Shown piece by piece: positions 1 to 6,812 of a DNA stretch of 23,446 bases. The DNA lies in contig CAMFIX010000008.1 of NCBI GenBank assembly GCA_945952425.1, forward strand, positions 1 to 23,446, written 5' to 3'. Numbering within the stretch: position 1 is the first letter of the stretch; each line of letters starts with the position of its first letter. Position numbers and translations under genes: made by a program. The DNA is from an uncultured Pseudorhodobacter sp. (GTDB lineage: Bacteria > Pseudomonadota > Alphaproteobacteria > Rhodobacterales > Rhodobacteraceae). Under the pieces are notes generated by a model. The model was not told where the DNA came from. It saw only the letters and a program-made list of their open reading frames with translations, and ran no database searches.

Positions 1-83
1 GGGCAAGAGGGACGAAGCGGGCGCATTGCGCCGATCATCGGCGGGTCGCAGGCGTAGGCGAGGCGGGGCCAGCTTTGACACAT

Positions 84-295
84 CGAGTCATCTCGGCGGG
101 GGCGGGGAACAGGCGCCTGCTCGGCGTAGGGCACATTGGTCAGGCGGGTCATCCCCGCAGGGGCGGGGAACAGTCGGTCGGCCGGTGCGTGTCCATACTT
201 CCAAACGGGTCAGCCCCGCGGGGGCGGGGAACAGGGCATGAGGACGCTGGTCGTGCTGCTGGAGGCCGGGTCATCCCCGCGGGGGCGGGGAACAG
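84..295 (-). CRISPR. Type I-E CRISPR array, 4 repeats and 3 spacers
   Basis: Four 29-nt repeats lie at 84-112, 145-173, 206-234 and 267-295, spaced exactly 61 bp apart, with 32-nt spacers at 113-144, 174-205 and 235-266. On the plus strand each repeat begins C-GGGTCATCCCC and ends GGCGGGGAACAG. This is the reverse complement of the transcribed strand and closely matches the E. coli type I-E repeat, including its inner palindrome (CCCCGC/GCGGGG). The repeat at 267-295 is taken as consensus. The ones at 206 and 145 each differ by one base, and the one at 84 by three. Decay therefore grows away from cas2, as expected if the leader is on the right and transcription runs leftwards like the cas genes. 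No further repeat is visible at the next period to the left (23-51). Spacer targets cannot be judged without a search. Confidence 0.97.
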
Positions 296-454
296 ACTTG
301 CTGGAGACCATTGATCTCACGAAGGAATTACGATGTCAAAGAACCTACCGATTTTTCGGGGCCGACTTCCGAGGGCGCGAAACTCTCCGAAGTCTCCGGG
401 GCCCGGGCTCGGTGCGCCCCCGGGGTTTCTGGCACGGCGGGGCCTCTGCACCCC
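296..454 (-). promoter_or_regulatory. CRISPR leader with candidate promoter
   Basis: This stretch between the cas2 stop codon and the first repeat is the expected leader position for type I-E loci. On the minus strand a perfect TTGACA (339-334) is followed 17 nt later by GATCAA (316-311). That gives a sigma-70-like promoter with a predicted start near 304, just before the first repeat at 295. The -10 match is only partial. The part next to cas2 (about 395-430) is rich in short GC palindromes such as GGGGCCCGGGC. I saw no convincing full match to the IHF consensus that bends the E. coli leader. Confidence 0.5.
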
Positions 455-733
455 CTATTCGGGCAGGAAGCTCACCAGGGTCAGGCCGTCGAAATCGGCG
501 GGCATCCGGCGGTTCCGCCCATGGGTGCGGAAGGCAAAGCCCTGGTCGGTCGGCGCTTTCCAGGCGATCACCGCGTCGCCCTCGTCGATGAAGGCCACGA
601 CCTGCTCCCAGATCATCTCGCGCGTTTTGGCGGAATAGTCGCCGACATAGACCCCCGCCCGGATCTCCAGAAGCCAGGCCGCCAGACGCCCGCGCAGCCG
701 GGGCGGGGCATTGGTCACCACCACGACCATCAT
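455..733 (-). CDS. cas2e: CRISPR-associated endoribonuclease/integration protein Cas2e
   Basis: This 92-residue protein aligns over its whole length with E. coli Cas2 (94 aa). It shares the MxVVVT N-terminal strand, PPRLRGRLAAWLLEIRAG, VYVGDYSAKTREMIWEQ and the C-terminal end DGLTLVSFLP. In type I-E systems Cas2 forms the dimeric centre of the Cas1-Cas2 integrase that inserts spacers next to the leader. The start is the ATG at 733, which overlaps the cas1 stop codon by 4 bp (ATGA), so the two genes were translationally coupled. The gene looks intact. Its partner Cas1 is truncated, so a functional adaptation complex from this locus is unlikely. Cas2 may survive simply because it lies outside the deletion. 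Confidence 0.95.
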   Translation of the reverse strand: MMVVVVTNAPPRLRGRLAAWLLEIRAGVYVGDYSAKTREMIWEQVVAFIDEGDAVIAWKAPTDQGFAFRTHGRNRRMPADFDGLTLVSFLPE

Positions 734-1449
734 GCGCCAGCCCCGCTGCGGTGGCCCTCGTCGCCCGTCGCCGCATCCTTGCGCACCGGGGGCGGCGCCT
801 CGGGGGCGGGGTCGGGGCGGGGGAGGTCTCCGGCGGACAGAACCTCTTCGATGCCGGGGATGATCTTCTGCAACAGGCCCGTGGTCCGAAAGGCGTCGCG
901 GCAGGCCAGGCGCACGGCGCGGTCGGGCGACATCTCCAGCTTGCCCCGCGCGGCCTGGCCCGCGATGCGGAAGGCCTCGGGCACCACGGTGGCCAGCTTC
1001 CACAGATCGGCGATGTCGTAGACGAAAGACAGGGGCCGCCCCCGGTGCAGAAAGCCGATGGCCGGGGCGTAGCCGGCGGCCAGGACGGCGGCCTCGGTCA
1101 GGCCATGCAGGCAGGCGGTGGCGGCAGAGAGGCAGCGGTTGGGGATATCCCCCGCCTCCCAATCGGCCACGTCATAGGACCGGCGCTTCCAGTCGACGCC
1201 GTGCTGCTGCGCCAGCAGGGCATAGCTTTCGCGGACCCGCACGCCCTCGATGCCGCGCAGCTGCTCGATCGAGCGGCGCTGCGGGGCTTCTTCGCCGAAG
1301 CGCATCGCGAACATCTTGCGCACCACCCGCAGGCGGGCGCTTTCGTCCAGCGCGATGGCGGCCTGCCACAGAAGGCGGTCGGCGCGCGCCCCGCCCGGCT
1401 GACCGGCGGAGTAAAGCCGCACGCCGCCCTCGCCCACCCAGGTGAGCCG
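730..1449 (-). pseudogene. cas1e: Cas1e integrase, N-terminal part deleted
   Basis: From about 1449 down to the TGA at 730-732, one frame encodes a near-continuous match to E. coli Cas1 from its residue ~74 onward. The match starts at LTWVGEGGVRLYSAGQPGGA and continues through RRSIEQLRGIEGVRVR, AAGYAPAIGFLHRGRPLSF and DRAVRLACRDAFR. The active-site region is kept: Glu in GIEG, His in GFLHRG and the acidic YDIAD segment. The first ~75 residues, most of the N-terminal beta domain used for dimerisation and for Cas2 contact, are absent. Upstream in this frame the DNA is the cse1 gene read in the wrong frame, so no proper start exists. The next in-frame ATG is well inside the catalytic domain. I read this as a remnant fused by deletion to cse1. 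It still overlaps cas2 by ATGA. Confidence 0.93.
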
Positions 1450-2816
1450 CGGCTTTTGACGATGGCCTCGATCCGGTCGGTCTCGCGCTGATCCAGCCCC
1501 GGCAGCGCCAGGGCGTCGAACTGGCCCAGGGCCTGGGCGCGGAGGTCCGCCAGCCAGCCCTCGGCCACGCCTGGCGCTTCGGTCTTCAAGGCCGCGAACC
1601 GGGCGAGGAAGGCGGGCTCGGTGGCGAGGTAAAAGGCCTCGCGTTCGGCATCCCGGGCCTCGCCGCCGCCCAGGACCGGCTCCAGCGCCGAACGCAGCGC
1701 CAGAGAGGCCTGGTCGGCGGCCTCGACCAGCCCGCGCAACACGCCCTGCCCCTCGGGCGAAAGCGCCACGACCGGCTGGACCGACCAGGTGAAGTCGCGG
1801 GGCTTCATATTGTCCATGGCCCAACCGGCGAGGATCACGCTTGCCTCGGTCGCCTCGGCATAGAACCGGCGCGCGTCCCAGTCCCGCAAGGCCCGGGCGC
1901 GCATCTTGGTCCCATCCTCTGACGCCTCGGCCAGGATGCCCAGCCAGTGCCGATAGCCAAAGCGCCCGGCGCGGGGGTGGACGGGCAGCGCCTCGGTGCC
2001 CGGCTTCTGGCGGTAATAGGGGGTCAGCGGATGGGTCCAAAGCGCGTAATTCGTGCCGTAAGGGCGCTGGATGACGCCGGTGATCGGCCCGTCGCCCACC
2101 AGGCGCAGGCGGCGCGGCTGGCCGAAAAACGCCTCGACCGCGACGCCCTGGCCCTGCGGGGCCACCTCGGCCCCCTTGTCCGACACCCGTGTCGCCCGCA
2201 TCCACGGCAGGTCGGCGGGGGTGGAGGGCTGGCCCTCGGGCACATTGGCCCAGATCAGCGGCCAAAGCCCCTGCCCCGGATCGACCAGCGTCACCAGGGG
2301 CCCGCCGCCGCGCATCGAGGTCCGGTTGCCCGCGCCGCCCGCAGGAGCATGGGCCTGGAAGGCATAGAGCGCCATGGCGGCAAGGCCGAGCTCCAGCGCC
2401 GGATAGCGGTCGCGGTGGACCATCAGATCGGCGTTGTTCCTGGTGGTATTTCCCCCCGCGCTGTCGATGAACAGCAAGTCGGGAGGGTTGGGCTCGCCCT
2501 CCAGCCGTTCGAGGTCTTGCAGGAACAGAGGCCCCTCGCCCACCAGGTTGAAGGCCGGGGCGAAGGGGGCAAGCCTGGCGCGCAGCCGCTCGGGGTCGGG
2601 GGGCTGGCGGGTGATCCAGTCCTCGGTCGAGGCGGGCGGGTCGGCCATGAAGACCAGGCCGATCAGCAGCTCCAGACAGGCGATGTTCAGGTCGGCGCGC
2701 GGCCAGTCGGGGAAGGCAAGGCTGGCATCGGCCATCTGCCACGGCGCGATCAGACGGCGGTTACCGCCTTGATCGCGAACGGGAATCCAGGGATCGGAAA
2801 TGAGGTTCAAAGGCAT
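1098..2816 (-). CDS. cse1: Cascade large subunit Cse1/CasA, 3' end lost by deletion
   Basis: The ORF starts MPLNLISDPWIPVRDQGG, the typical Cse1 (Cas8e) N-terminus, and stays Cse1-like to residue ~457 (nt 1446), ending in DRIEAIVKSRG. In an intact type I-E system Cse1 is the large Cascade subunit that recognises the PAM and recruits Cas3. E. coli Cse1 is 502 aa, so only about the last 40 residues of the C-terminal helical bundle are missing. From about 1446 to the stop at 1098 the ORF reads cas1 DNA in a wrong frame, giving an arginine-, serine- and cysteine-rich nonsense tail of ~115 residues. The start at 2816 has only a weak ribosome-binding site (GGGA). The genes normally following (cse2, cas7e, cas5e, cas6e) are absent, so even a stable product would have no complex to join here. 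Functionally this is probably a pseudogene. Confidence 0.92.
   Translation of the reverse strand: MPLNLISDPWIPVRDQGGNRRLIAPWQMADASLAFPDWPRADLNIACLELLIGLVFMADPPASTEDWITRQPPDPERLRARLAPFAPAFNLVGEGPLFLQDLERLEGEPNPPDLLFIDSAGGNTTRNNADLMVHRDRYPALELGLAAMALYAFQAHAPAGGAGNRTSMRGGGPLVTLVDPGQGLWPLIWANVPEGQPSTPADLPWMRATRVSDKGAEVAPQGQGVAVEAFFGQPRRLRLVGDGPITGVIQRPYGTNYALWTHPLTPYYRQKPGTEALPVHPRAGRFGYRHWLGILAEASEDGTKMRARALRDWDARRFYAEATEASVILAGWAMDNMKPRDFTWSVQPVVALSPEGQGVLRGLVEAADQASLALRSALEPVLGGGEARDAEREAFYLATEPAFLARFAALKTEAPGVAEGWLADLRAQALGQFDALALPGLDQRETDRIEAIVKSRGSPGWARAACGFTPPVSRAGRAPTAFCGRPPSRWTKAPACGWCARCSRCASAKKPRSAARSSSCAASRACGSAKAMPCWRSSTASTGSAGPMTWPIGRRGISPTAASLPPPPACMA
1441..1455 (-). other. Deletion junction between cse1 and cas1
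   Basis: Reading on the minus strand, Cse1 homology ends in ...IVKSRG and Cas1 homology begins ...RLTWVGEGG in the next frame, both covered by the same ~13 bases (GCCGCGGCTCACC). The expected material between them is cse1's last ~40 codons, cse2, cas7e, cas5e, cas6e and the first ~75 codons of cas1. From usual gene sizes that is roughly 3 kb. No insertion sequence, target-site duplication or foreign segment is visible, so a simple deletion, perhaps through short homology, is the simplest reading. The exact breakpoint cannot be set without an intact relative. Confidence 0.85.
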
Positions 2817-3098
2817 GTTCTATCCCAAAGGCGCAATCTATGCGGCAAGTTAACCACGGTGATTCGCGCGAAGGAAGAATAAAGACGGGGCGGCGACAGG
2901 ATTTGTCTCGCAGGGCCCCGCGAGGGCGGTTCGGCAAGGCGGAGATGATCCACCTTGTCCTGCCGAAAGCTTGGCTATGGCTGTGTCAAACGCGTTTGGT
3001 TTCGGCGGCCCAGAGCGTGCCAGCGGCAGCAGCACCGGACCTTTCGCCTTGCGCCCGGTGTTCGCGATCCACGGTCGACACCATACGGGCCATCCCCG
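2817..3098 (-). other. Spacer between cas3 and cse1, no gene seen
   Basis: This 282-bp gap holds no convincing gene. A 61-codon frame at 2850-3035 shows nothing recognisable. E. coli also has a long gap here, containing the regulated promoter for the Cascade operon. On the minus strand it carries several potential stem-loops: a large one at 2930-2967 (listed separately), CTCGC/GCGAG around a GC-rich loop near 2907-2924, and GACA/TGTC nearby. The last ~60 bases before cse1 are more AT-rich and could hold its promoter, but I saw no clear -35/-10 pair. Confidence 0.5.
2930..2967 (-). promoter_or_regulatory. Large imperfect stem-loop in the cas3-cse1 spacer
   Basis: On the minus strand, TTCGGC pairs with GCCGAA, and AAGGTGGA pairs with TCCGCCTT around a 5-base loop. 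A 5-base bulge (AGGAC) separates the two helices, giving 14 base pairs in all. One position is a G-U pair in minus-strand RNA but a C-A mismatch in plus-strand RNA. The structure therefore fits best in a transcript running from cas3 towards cse1. No T-run follows, so it is not a standard intrinsic terminator. A role in RNA stability or expression control is a guess. Confidence 0.45.
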
Positions 3099-5564
3099 TC
3101 AGGTCGGGTAAGGATACAGCATCCCCAACTCTCGGTCATAGTGCAAGCCCGGAGCTATGGCGCCGTCGTCCTCCACCGGCAGCACCAGGGTCGAGGTCCG
3201 CCGCCAGTCGGGCCAGTCGCGGGTCAGGGTGGCGATCTCGGGGGCGGTCTGGTCGGGGAGGTCCAGCTTGTCCACCTTCGACCTGGCCAGCGACAGTTCG
3301 GAAAGGGCGAGGTCGCCCAAAAGCGGGAGCAGACGGCCACCCTCGCGGCGGGTCAGCACGACGGGCTGCTGCGGCTCGCCCAGGCGGGTCGGATAGGTGG
3401 CGTCGTCGTCGCCGCGCCCGGCCGACCGATAGGTCTGCGAGATGTCCACGACATTCTGCCAGGCCTGCCCGCTGTGGGCCTGGTCCTTGCCCAGGGTCTC
3501 GATCTCGGACCGCTCCAGCGCCACGGGGACCGGGGCGGCGGCCTCGCCATGCACCGCCTCGATCAGCCCGCGCAGACCGGAAGGCGCCACGATCCGGCCC
3601 GTCCGAAAGAGGTGATCCGCCGTCCGCCATTGCAGCGCCGCCGGATAGACCCAGGCGCCGCGGTCCAGCACCTTGTGCAGCCACTGCGAATCCTCGACCT
3701 GCGCCGGATCGGGAGAGAGGACATGCAGCACCGGCGCGGGCACCGGGCGGGTGGCGGCGGGACGCTTGTCCATGTGACGCCAAAGACGACCGGCCCTTTG
3801 GATCAGGGCGGCCATCGGCGCCAGGTCGCTGACCATGACATCGAAGTCCAGATTCAAAGACGATTCCAGCACTTGCGTGCCCACCAGAACCCTGCCCGCC
3901 CGCCCCCGCCCCTCTGGCCCAAAGCGCGAGAGCTGATCGGCCTCGATCCGCTTGCGGTCGCCCAAGGCAAAGCGGGCGTGCAGAAGCGCGGCCTCCACCC
4001 CGGCATCGCGCAGGGCCATGACCGCCGCGATCGCATCGTCCACCGCATTGCGCACCCAGACGCAGGCGGCCCCCCTTTTGGCGGCCGAGGCCAGCAGCGC
4101 CACGGCCGCGGAGGCCTCGCCCAGGCGCTGCACCTGGACCGGACCCCGTGCGCCGGTCGCTTGCGGCAGATCGCGGCGGGTCGCGCCGCCCGCCACGGTC
4201 AGGGCAGGATAGGCGGGATCGAGGTCGGGCCCGTGGTCATAGACCTCCAGCAGGGCCTGGCGCTGGTGCAGGGGCAGCGTCGCCGTCATCAGGATGGCCG
4301 AGCCGCCCGCCCTGCGATGCAGCCGCAGAACCTGGCGCAGGACGGTGTCGATATAGGGCTCTCCCATCTCGTGAACTTCGTCCACGATCAGGATTTTCGA
4401 GGCCAGGGCATAGTGGCGCAGGGTCTGCCACTTGACCGGCAGGGCCGAGAGCAGCGCCTGGTCGATGGTCCCCACCCCCACATCCGCCAAAAGCGCCCGG
4501 CGGCGGCTTTCGCCCAGCCATTCGGTGCAGGAGGCGTCCTCGGGCGCATTGGCCCTGCCCTCGATCATGTCGCGGAAGGCCTGCGACTGGGCGGCGCGGC
4601 CATGGGCCAGGGTCAGGGTCGGAGGTGCTGCGAACATGGCGCCCAGGGGGCGGGCGGCGCGGGCGAACATGGAATCGGCGGTCGCCATGGTCGGCAGGGC
4701 GAAGAACAGCCCCCGCCCTTTGCCCGCTCGCAGCATCCGATGGGCGAGGATCAAGGCGGCCTCGGTCTTGCCCGAGCCCGTCTCGTCCTCCAGAACGGCC
4801 AGCATGGGGCCATCGGGCAGGGCAATGGCCTCGGTCGCCTGTTGCATGGGGCGCAGGCTGGGCAGGTCGAGGAAGCCCGGCGCCCCGGGCGTGACGCCGG
4901 AAAGGCCCGCCTTGCGGACGGCCTCCGCGGCAAGGGGGCGGACGGCGGCCAGATAGGCGGCCAGGTCCATCGGCTCCTCCCGCGGGGGGAACCAGTCGGC
5001 GTTCGAGCCGATCCAATCCGCCGCCGCCGTCAGCCCGGGCAGCCACCACGACAGCCGCCGCGCTGCGGCCTCGTCGATCTCGGCCAGGCTGGCATCGGGC
5101 CAGAGGGCGAGGAACGCCGCGATCAGCGCCCGGGCATCGGCCTGGGCCTCTCGCCCGACCTGGGCCAGGCGCTTCTGCCGCTCTGCCACGACATTCAGAT
5201 TCGAAGGCCGCCCATGGTGCCCGGCCACCGCCTCCAGAAGCGGGAACAGCGCGGTCACCGCCTTGGGTGCCAGACACTGATGCAAAAGACCGCGCGCCTC
5301 GAAGAGCAGGATCTCCGAGACCTCCCAGTGCCTTGCCCCTTGGCGCCGGTTTCCTTCCAGCATCGCGCGAAAGTCGGCATTGATCTTGCCGAGGTCATGC
5401 AGGGCGACCAGCAAGGTCAGCGCCTGTTTCAGCCCGGGGCTGAACCCCTCGGCCCGCAAGAGCCACTCGGCCACCGCCGCCACGTCGAGCATGTGGAACA
5501 CGGCCCTATGCGCAGGCTCGCCGGGCGAAGGTGCGCTTTTTCCGGGCCAATCGAAAAGAGCCAT
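3099..5564 (-). CDS. cas3: CRISPR-associated helicase/nuclease Cas3 (type I-E)
   Basis: This 821-residue protein has an N-terminal HD nuclease domain (His24 in the first HD helix, HDLGK at 56-60, a histidine at 79, GHHG at 115-118) followed by a superfamily-2 helicase. The helicase shows Walker A ETGSGKT at 261-267, DEVH at 395-398, TAT at 427-429 and motif VI QRAGRLWRH at 589-597. In type I systems Cas3 is recruited by Cascade to the displaced strand, nicks it and degrades it processively. All key motifs are present with no frameshift, so the gene looks intact (E. coli Cas3 is 888 aa). I chose the ATG at 5564 because AGGAGG lies 6-7 nt upstream. An ATG 12 codons earlier lacks such a site. 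With Cascade missing, its recruiter is absent unless supplied from elsewhere in the genome. Confidence 0.95.
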   Translation of the reverse strand: MALFDWPGKSAPSPGEPAHRAVFHMLDVAAVAEWLLRAEGFSPGLKQALTLLVALHDLGKINADFRAMLEGNRRQGARHWEVSEILLFEARGLLHQCLAPKAVTALFPLLEAVAGHHGRPSNLNVVAERQKRLAQVGREAQADARALIAAFLALWPDASLAEIDEAAARRLSWWLPGLTAAADWIGSNADWFPPREEPMDLAAYLAAVRPLAAEAVRKAGLSGVTPGAPGFLDLPSLRPMQQATEAIALPDGPMLAVLEDETGSGKTEAALILAHRMLRAGKGRGLFFALPTMATADSMFARAARPLGAMFAAPPTLTLAHGRAAQSQAFRDMIEGRANAPEDASCTEWLGESRRRALLADVGVGTIDQALLSALPVKWQTLRHYALASKILIVDEVHEMGEPYIDTVLRQVLRLHRRAGGSAILMTATLPLHQRQALLEVYDHGPDLDPAYPALTVAGGATRRDLPQATGARGPVQVQRLGEASAAVALLASAAKRGAACVWVRNAVDDAIAAVMALRDAGVEAALLHARFALGDRKRIEADQLSRFGPEGRGRAGRVLVGTQVLESSLNLDFDVMVSDLAPMAALIQRAGRLWRHMDKRPAATRPVPAPVLHVLSPDPAQVEDSQWLHKVLDRGAWVYPAALQWRTADHLFRTGRIVAPSGLRGLIEAVHGEAAAPVPVALERSEIETLGKDQAHSGQAWQNVVDISQTYRSAGRGDDDATYPTRLGEPQQPVVLTRREGGRLLPLLGDLALSELSLARSKVDKLDLPDQTAPEIATLTRDWPDWRRTSTLVLPVEDDGAIAPGLHYDRELGMLYPYPT

Positions 5565-5671
5565 GAATCCTCCTGAACCAATGGGCCAAGAGTGGCGCAA
5601 AAGCTCGGGCGGCGGAACACCAAAGCTGCGGCCCCGGAAAGCCGCCGGGCGTCTGCGGAAGGCGCCAGAAC

Positions 5672-6673
5672 CTAGCCGTTCAGTTTCGCCTTCTTGCGCT
5701 GGAACCGCGCCTCCATGCGGGCATCGCCGGCCTTCGTGCCGTCGTGCCAGGTGCCGAACCAGCGATCCAGCGGGATCAACCCGTCGCCGCCGTAATTCAC
5801 CTCGAAATACTTGTGATGCAGGTAATGCGCATAGGCATGGGTGGTCAGGGGCATGTCCTCGGTCAGCTCCAGCCGGTCGAAACCGATATGGCCGTTCACC
5901 GCGCCGAAGCCCGCCAGATGCAGCTGGAACAGCGCCAACAGCGGGTTGGACGGCAGCACCAGGTGCCAGAGCGCCACGGCATGATACAGAAAGGCCTCGA
6001 CCGGGTGCATCGACAGGCTGGACCAGGGCGAGGGGTTGACCGAGTTGTGATGCACCGAATGGACGTATTTATAAAGCACCCCCTGGTGGATCAGCCAATG
6101 GATGCAGAAGAAATGCACCTCGTGCAGGGCCGGGGCCAGCAGGGTCAGGGCGATCAGCCAGGGCCAGTGCGCCTGCCAGCTTAGCCACGGCACATAGCCA
6201 TTGGCGAAGACCCAGAGGAACAGCACCTCGACCAGGGTCCAGAGCGGGATCGACACCAGGAAGCTGCGCAGGAAATTGTCCAGGTTCTGGCTTTTGAACC
6301 AGAAGACGTCGGACGGCTGCTCGCCAGGGAATTTCGCATTGTATTTGAAACGGTTGCCCTGCTTGCGGACGACATACCAGAAGAGCTCGATCCCGCCGTA
6401 GAACAGGAAGATCGCCGCCGCATTCACCGCGTAAAGGTAAAGCGCCCACCCCCAGGACAGCGTCTTCAGCGTCTGTTGGTCGGGCACCACCCAGGCCCAC
6501 CAGGCCAGCGCCGTGGCCATGTGGAACAGGTTCCACGGCCAGAAGTAGCCCGGCACCCAGGCCAGAACCTTGCGCAGCGAGAGCGGGCGCTGCCAGAAGG
6601 GCGCGACCTCCAGGGGCGCAGTCGGCGCCCAGTCGCCCCGCTTGTTCCGCGTGCCAAGGGAAAGGTCGTCCAT
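5672..6673 (-). CDS. Fatty acid hydroxylase/sterol desaturase family membrane protein
   Basis: This is a 333-residue integral membrane protein with the clustered histidines of the di-iron fatty-acid-hydroxylase superfamily: HEVHFFCIHWLIH at 184-196, HSVHH at 205-209, a histidine at 223 and HAYAHYLHH at 279-287. Hydrophobic segments lie around 40-65, 75-100, 135-160 and 170-185. Members use a di-iron centre and O2 to hydroxylate or desaturate lipids. The substrate here cannot be read from the sequence. The start at 6673 has a good ribosome-binding site (GAGGAG, 6 nt away). It is divergent from the LacI-type regulator and ends about 107 bp before the cas3 start on the same strand. The family assignment is firm and the specific reaction is unknown. 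Confidence 0.88.
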   Translation of the reverse strand: MDDLSLGTRNKRGDWAPTAPLEVAPFWQRPLSLRKVLAWVPGYFWPWNLFHMATALAWWAWVVPDQQTLKTLSWGWALYLYAVNAAAIFLFYGGIELFWYVVRKQGNRFKYNAKFPGEQPSDVFWFKSQNLDNFLRSFLVSIPLWTLVEVLFLWVFANGYVPWLSWQAHWPWLIALTLLAPALHEVHFFCIHWLIHQGVLYKYVHSVHHNSVNPSPWSSLSMHPVEAFLYHAVALWHLVLPSNPLLALFQLHLAGFGAVNGHIGFDRLELTEDMPLTTHAYAHYLHHKYFEVNYGGDGLIPLDRWFGTWHDGTKAGDARMEARFQRKKAKLNG

Positions 6674-6753
6674 CTTCTGCTCCTCTGTCGCCCCGGCGAG
6701 GTAAGCGCATTGACGCGGGGCCGATCAAGATGCGATGAAATGGCGCAAAGCTC

Positions 6754-6804
6754 TTCGTCTCATTCATATCACCCAGCGCAAAAAATGAGACGAAATGACA
6801 CGAA
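6754..6804. promoter_or_regulatory. Probable LacI-family operator repeats
   Basis: The 11-mer TTCGTCTCATT occurs at 6754-6764 and, as an exact inverted copy (AATGAGACGAA), at 6784-6794, 19 bp apart. A third near-copy in the second orientation (AATGACACGAA) starts at 6794, exactly 10 bp after the second. The group sits between the divergent hydroxylase and LacI-type genes, just upstream of the chosen regulator start. This placement fits autoregulation by the adjacent LacI-family protein, and possibly control of the hydroxylase. Binding is inferred, not shown. Confidence 0.6.
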
Positions 6805-6812
6805 AGGCCCCG

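Noticed and set aside
23..51. A possible fifth, degenerate CRISPR repeat one period to the left
   Set aside because: Only the last three bases and scattered positions match, no better than chance at this GC content. I see nothing else recognisable in 1-83.
730..2742. A 670-codon open frame that could be read as a natural long fusion ending in Cas1
   Set aside because: Its first ~430 codons are cse1 DNA in a wrong frame and show no protein-like pattern. Only the last ~240 codons match Cas1.
2850..3035. A 61-codon minus-strand frame in the cas3-cse1 gap
   Set aside because: It has no ribosome-binding site or recognisable sequence, and it spans the hairpins.
2955..5576. An 873-codon plus-strand open frame
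   Set aside because: It is antisense to cas3, rich in Gly/Arg/Gln/His with no motif, and is a GC-driven shadow.
6795..6812. An upstream ATG for the LacI-type regulator
   Set aside because: It lies inside the operator-like repeats and adds residues not typical of the family. The start at 6813 has a better site and N-terminus.
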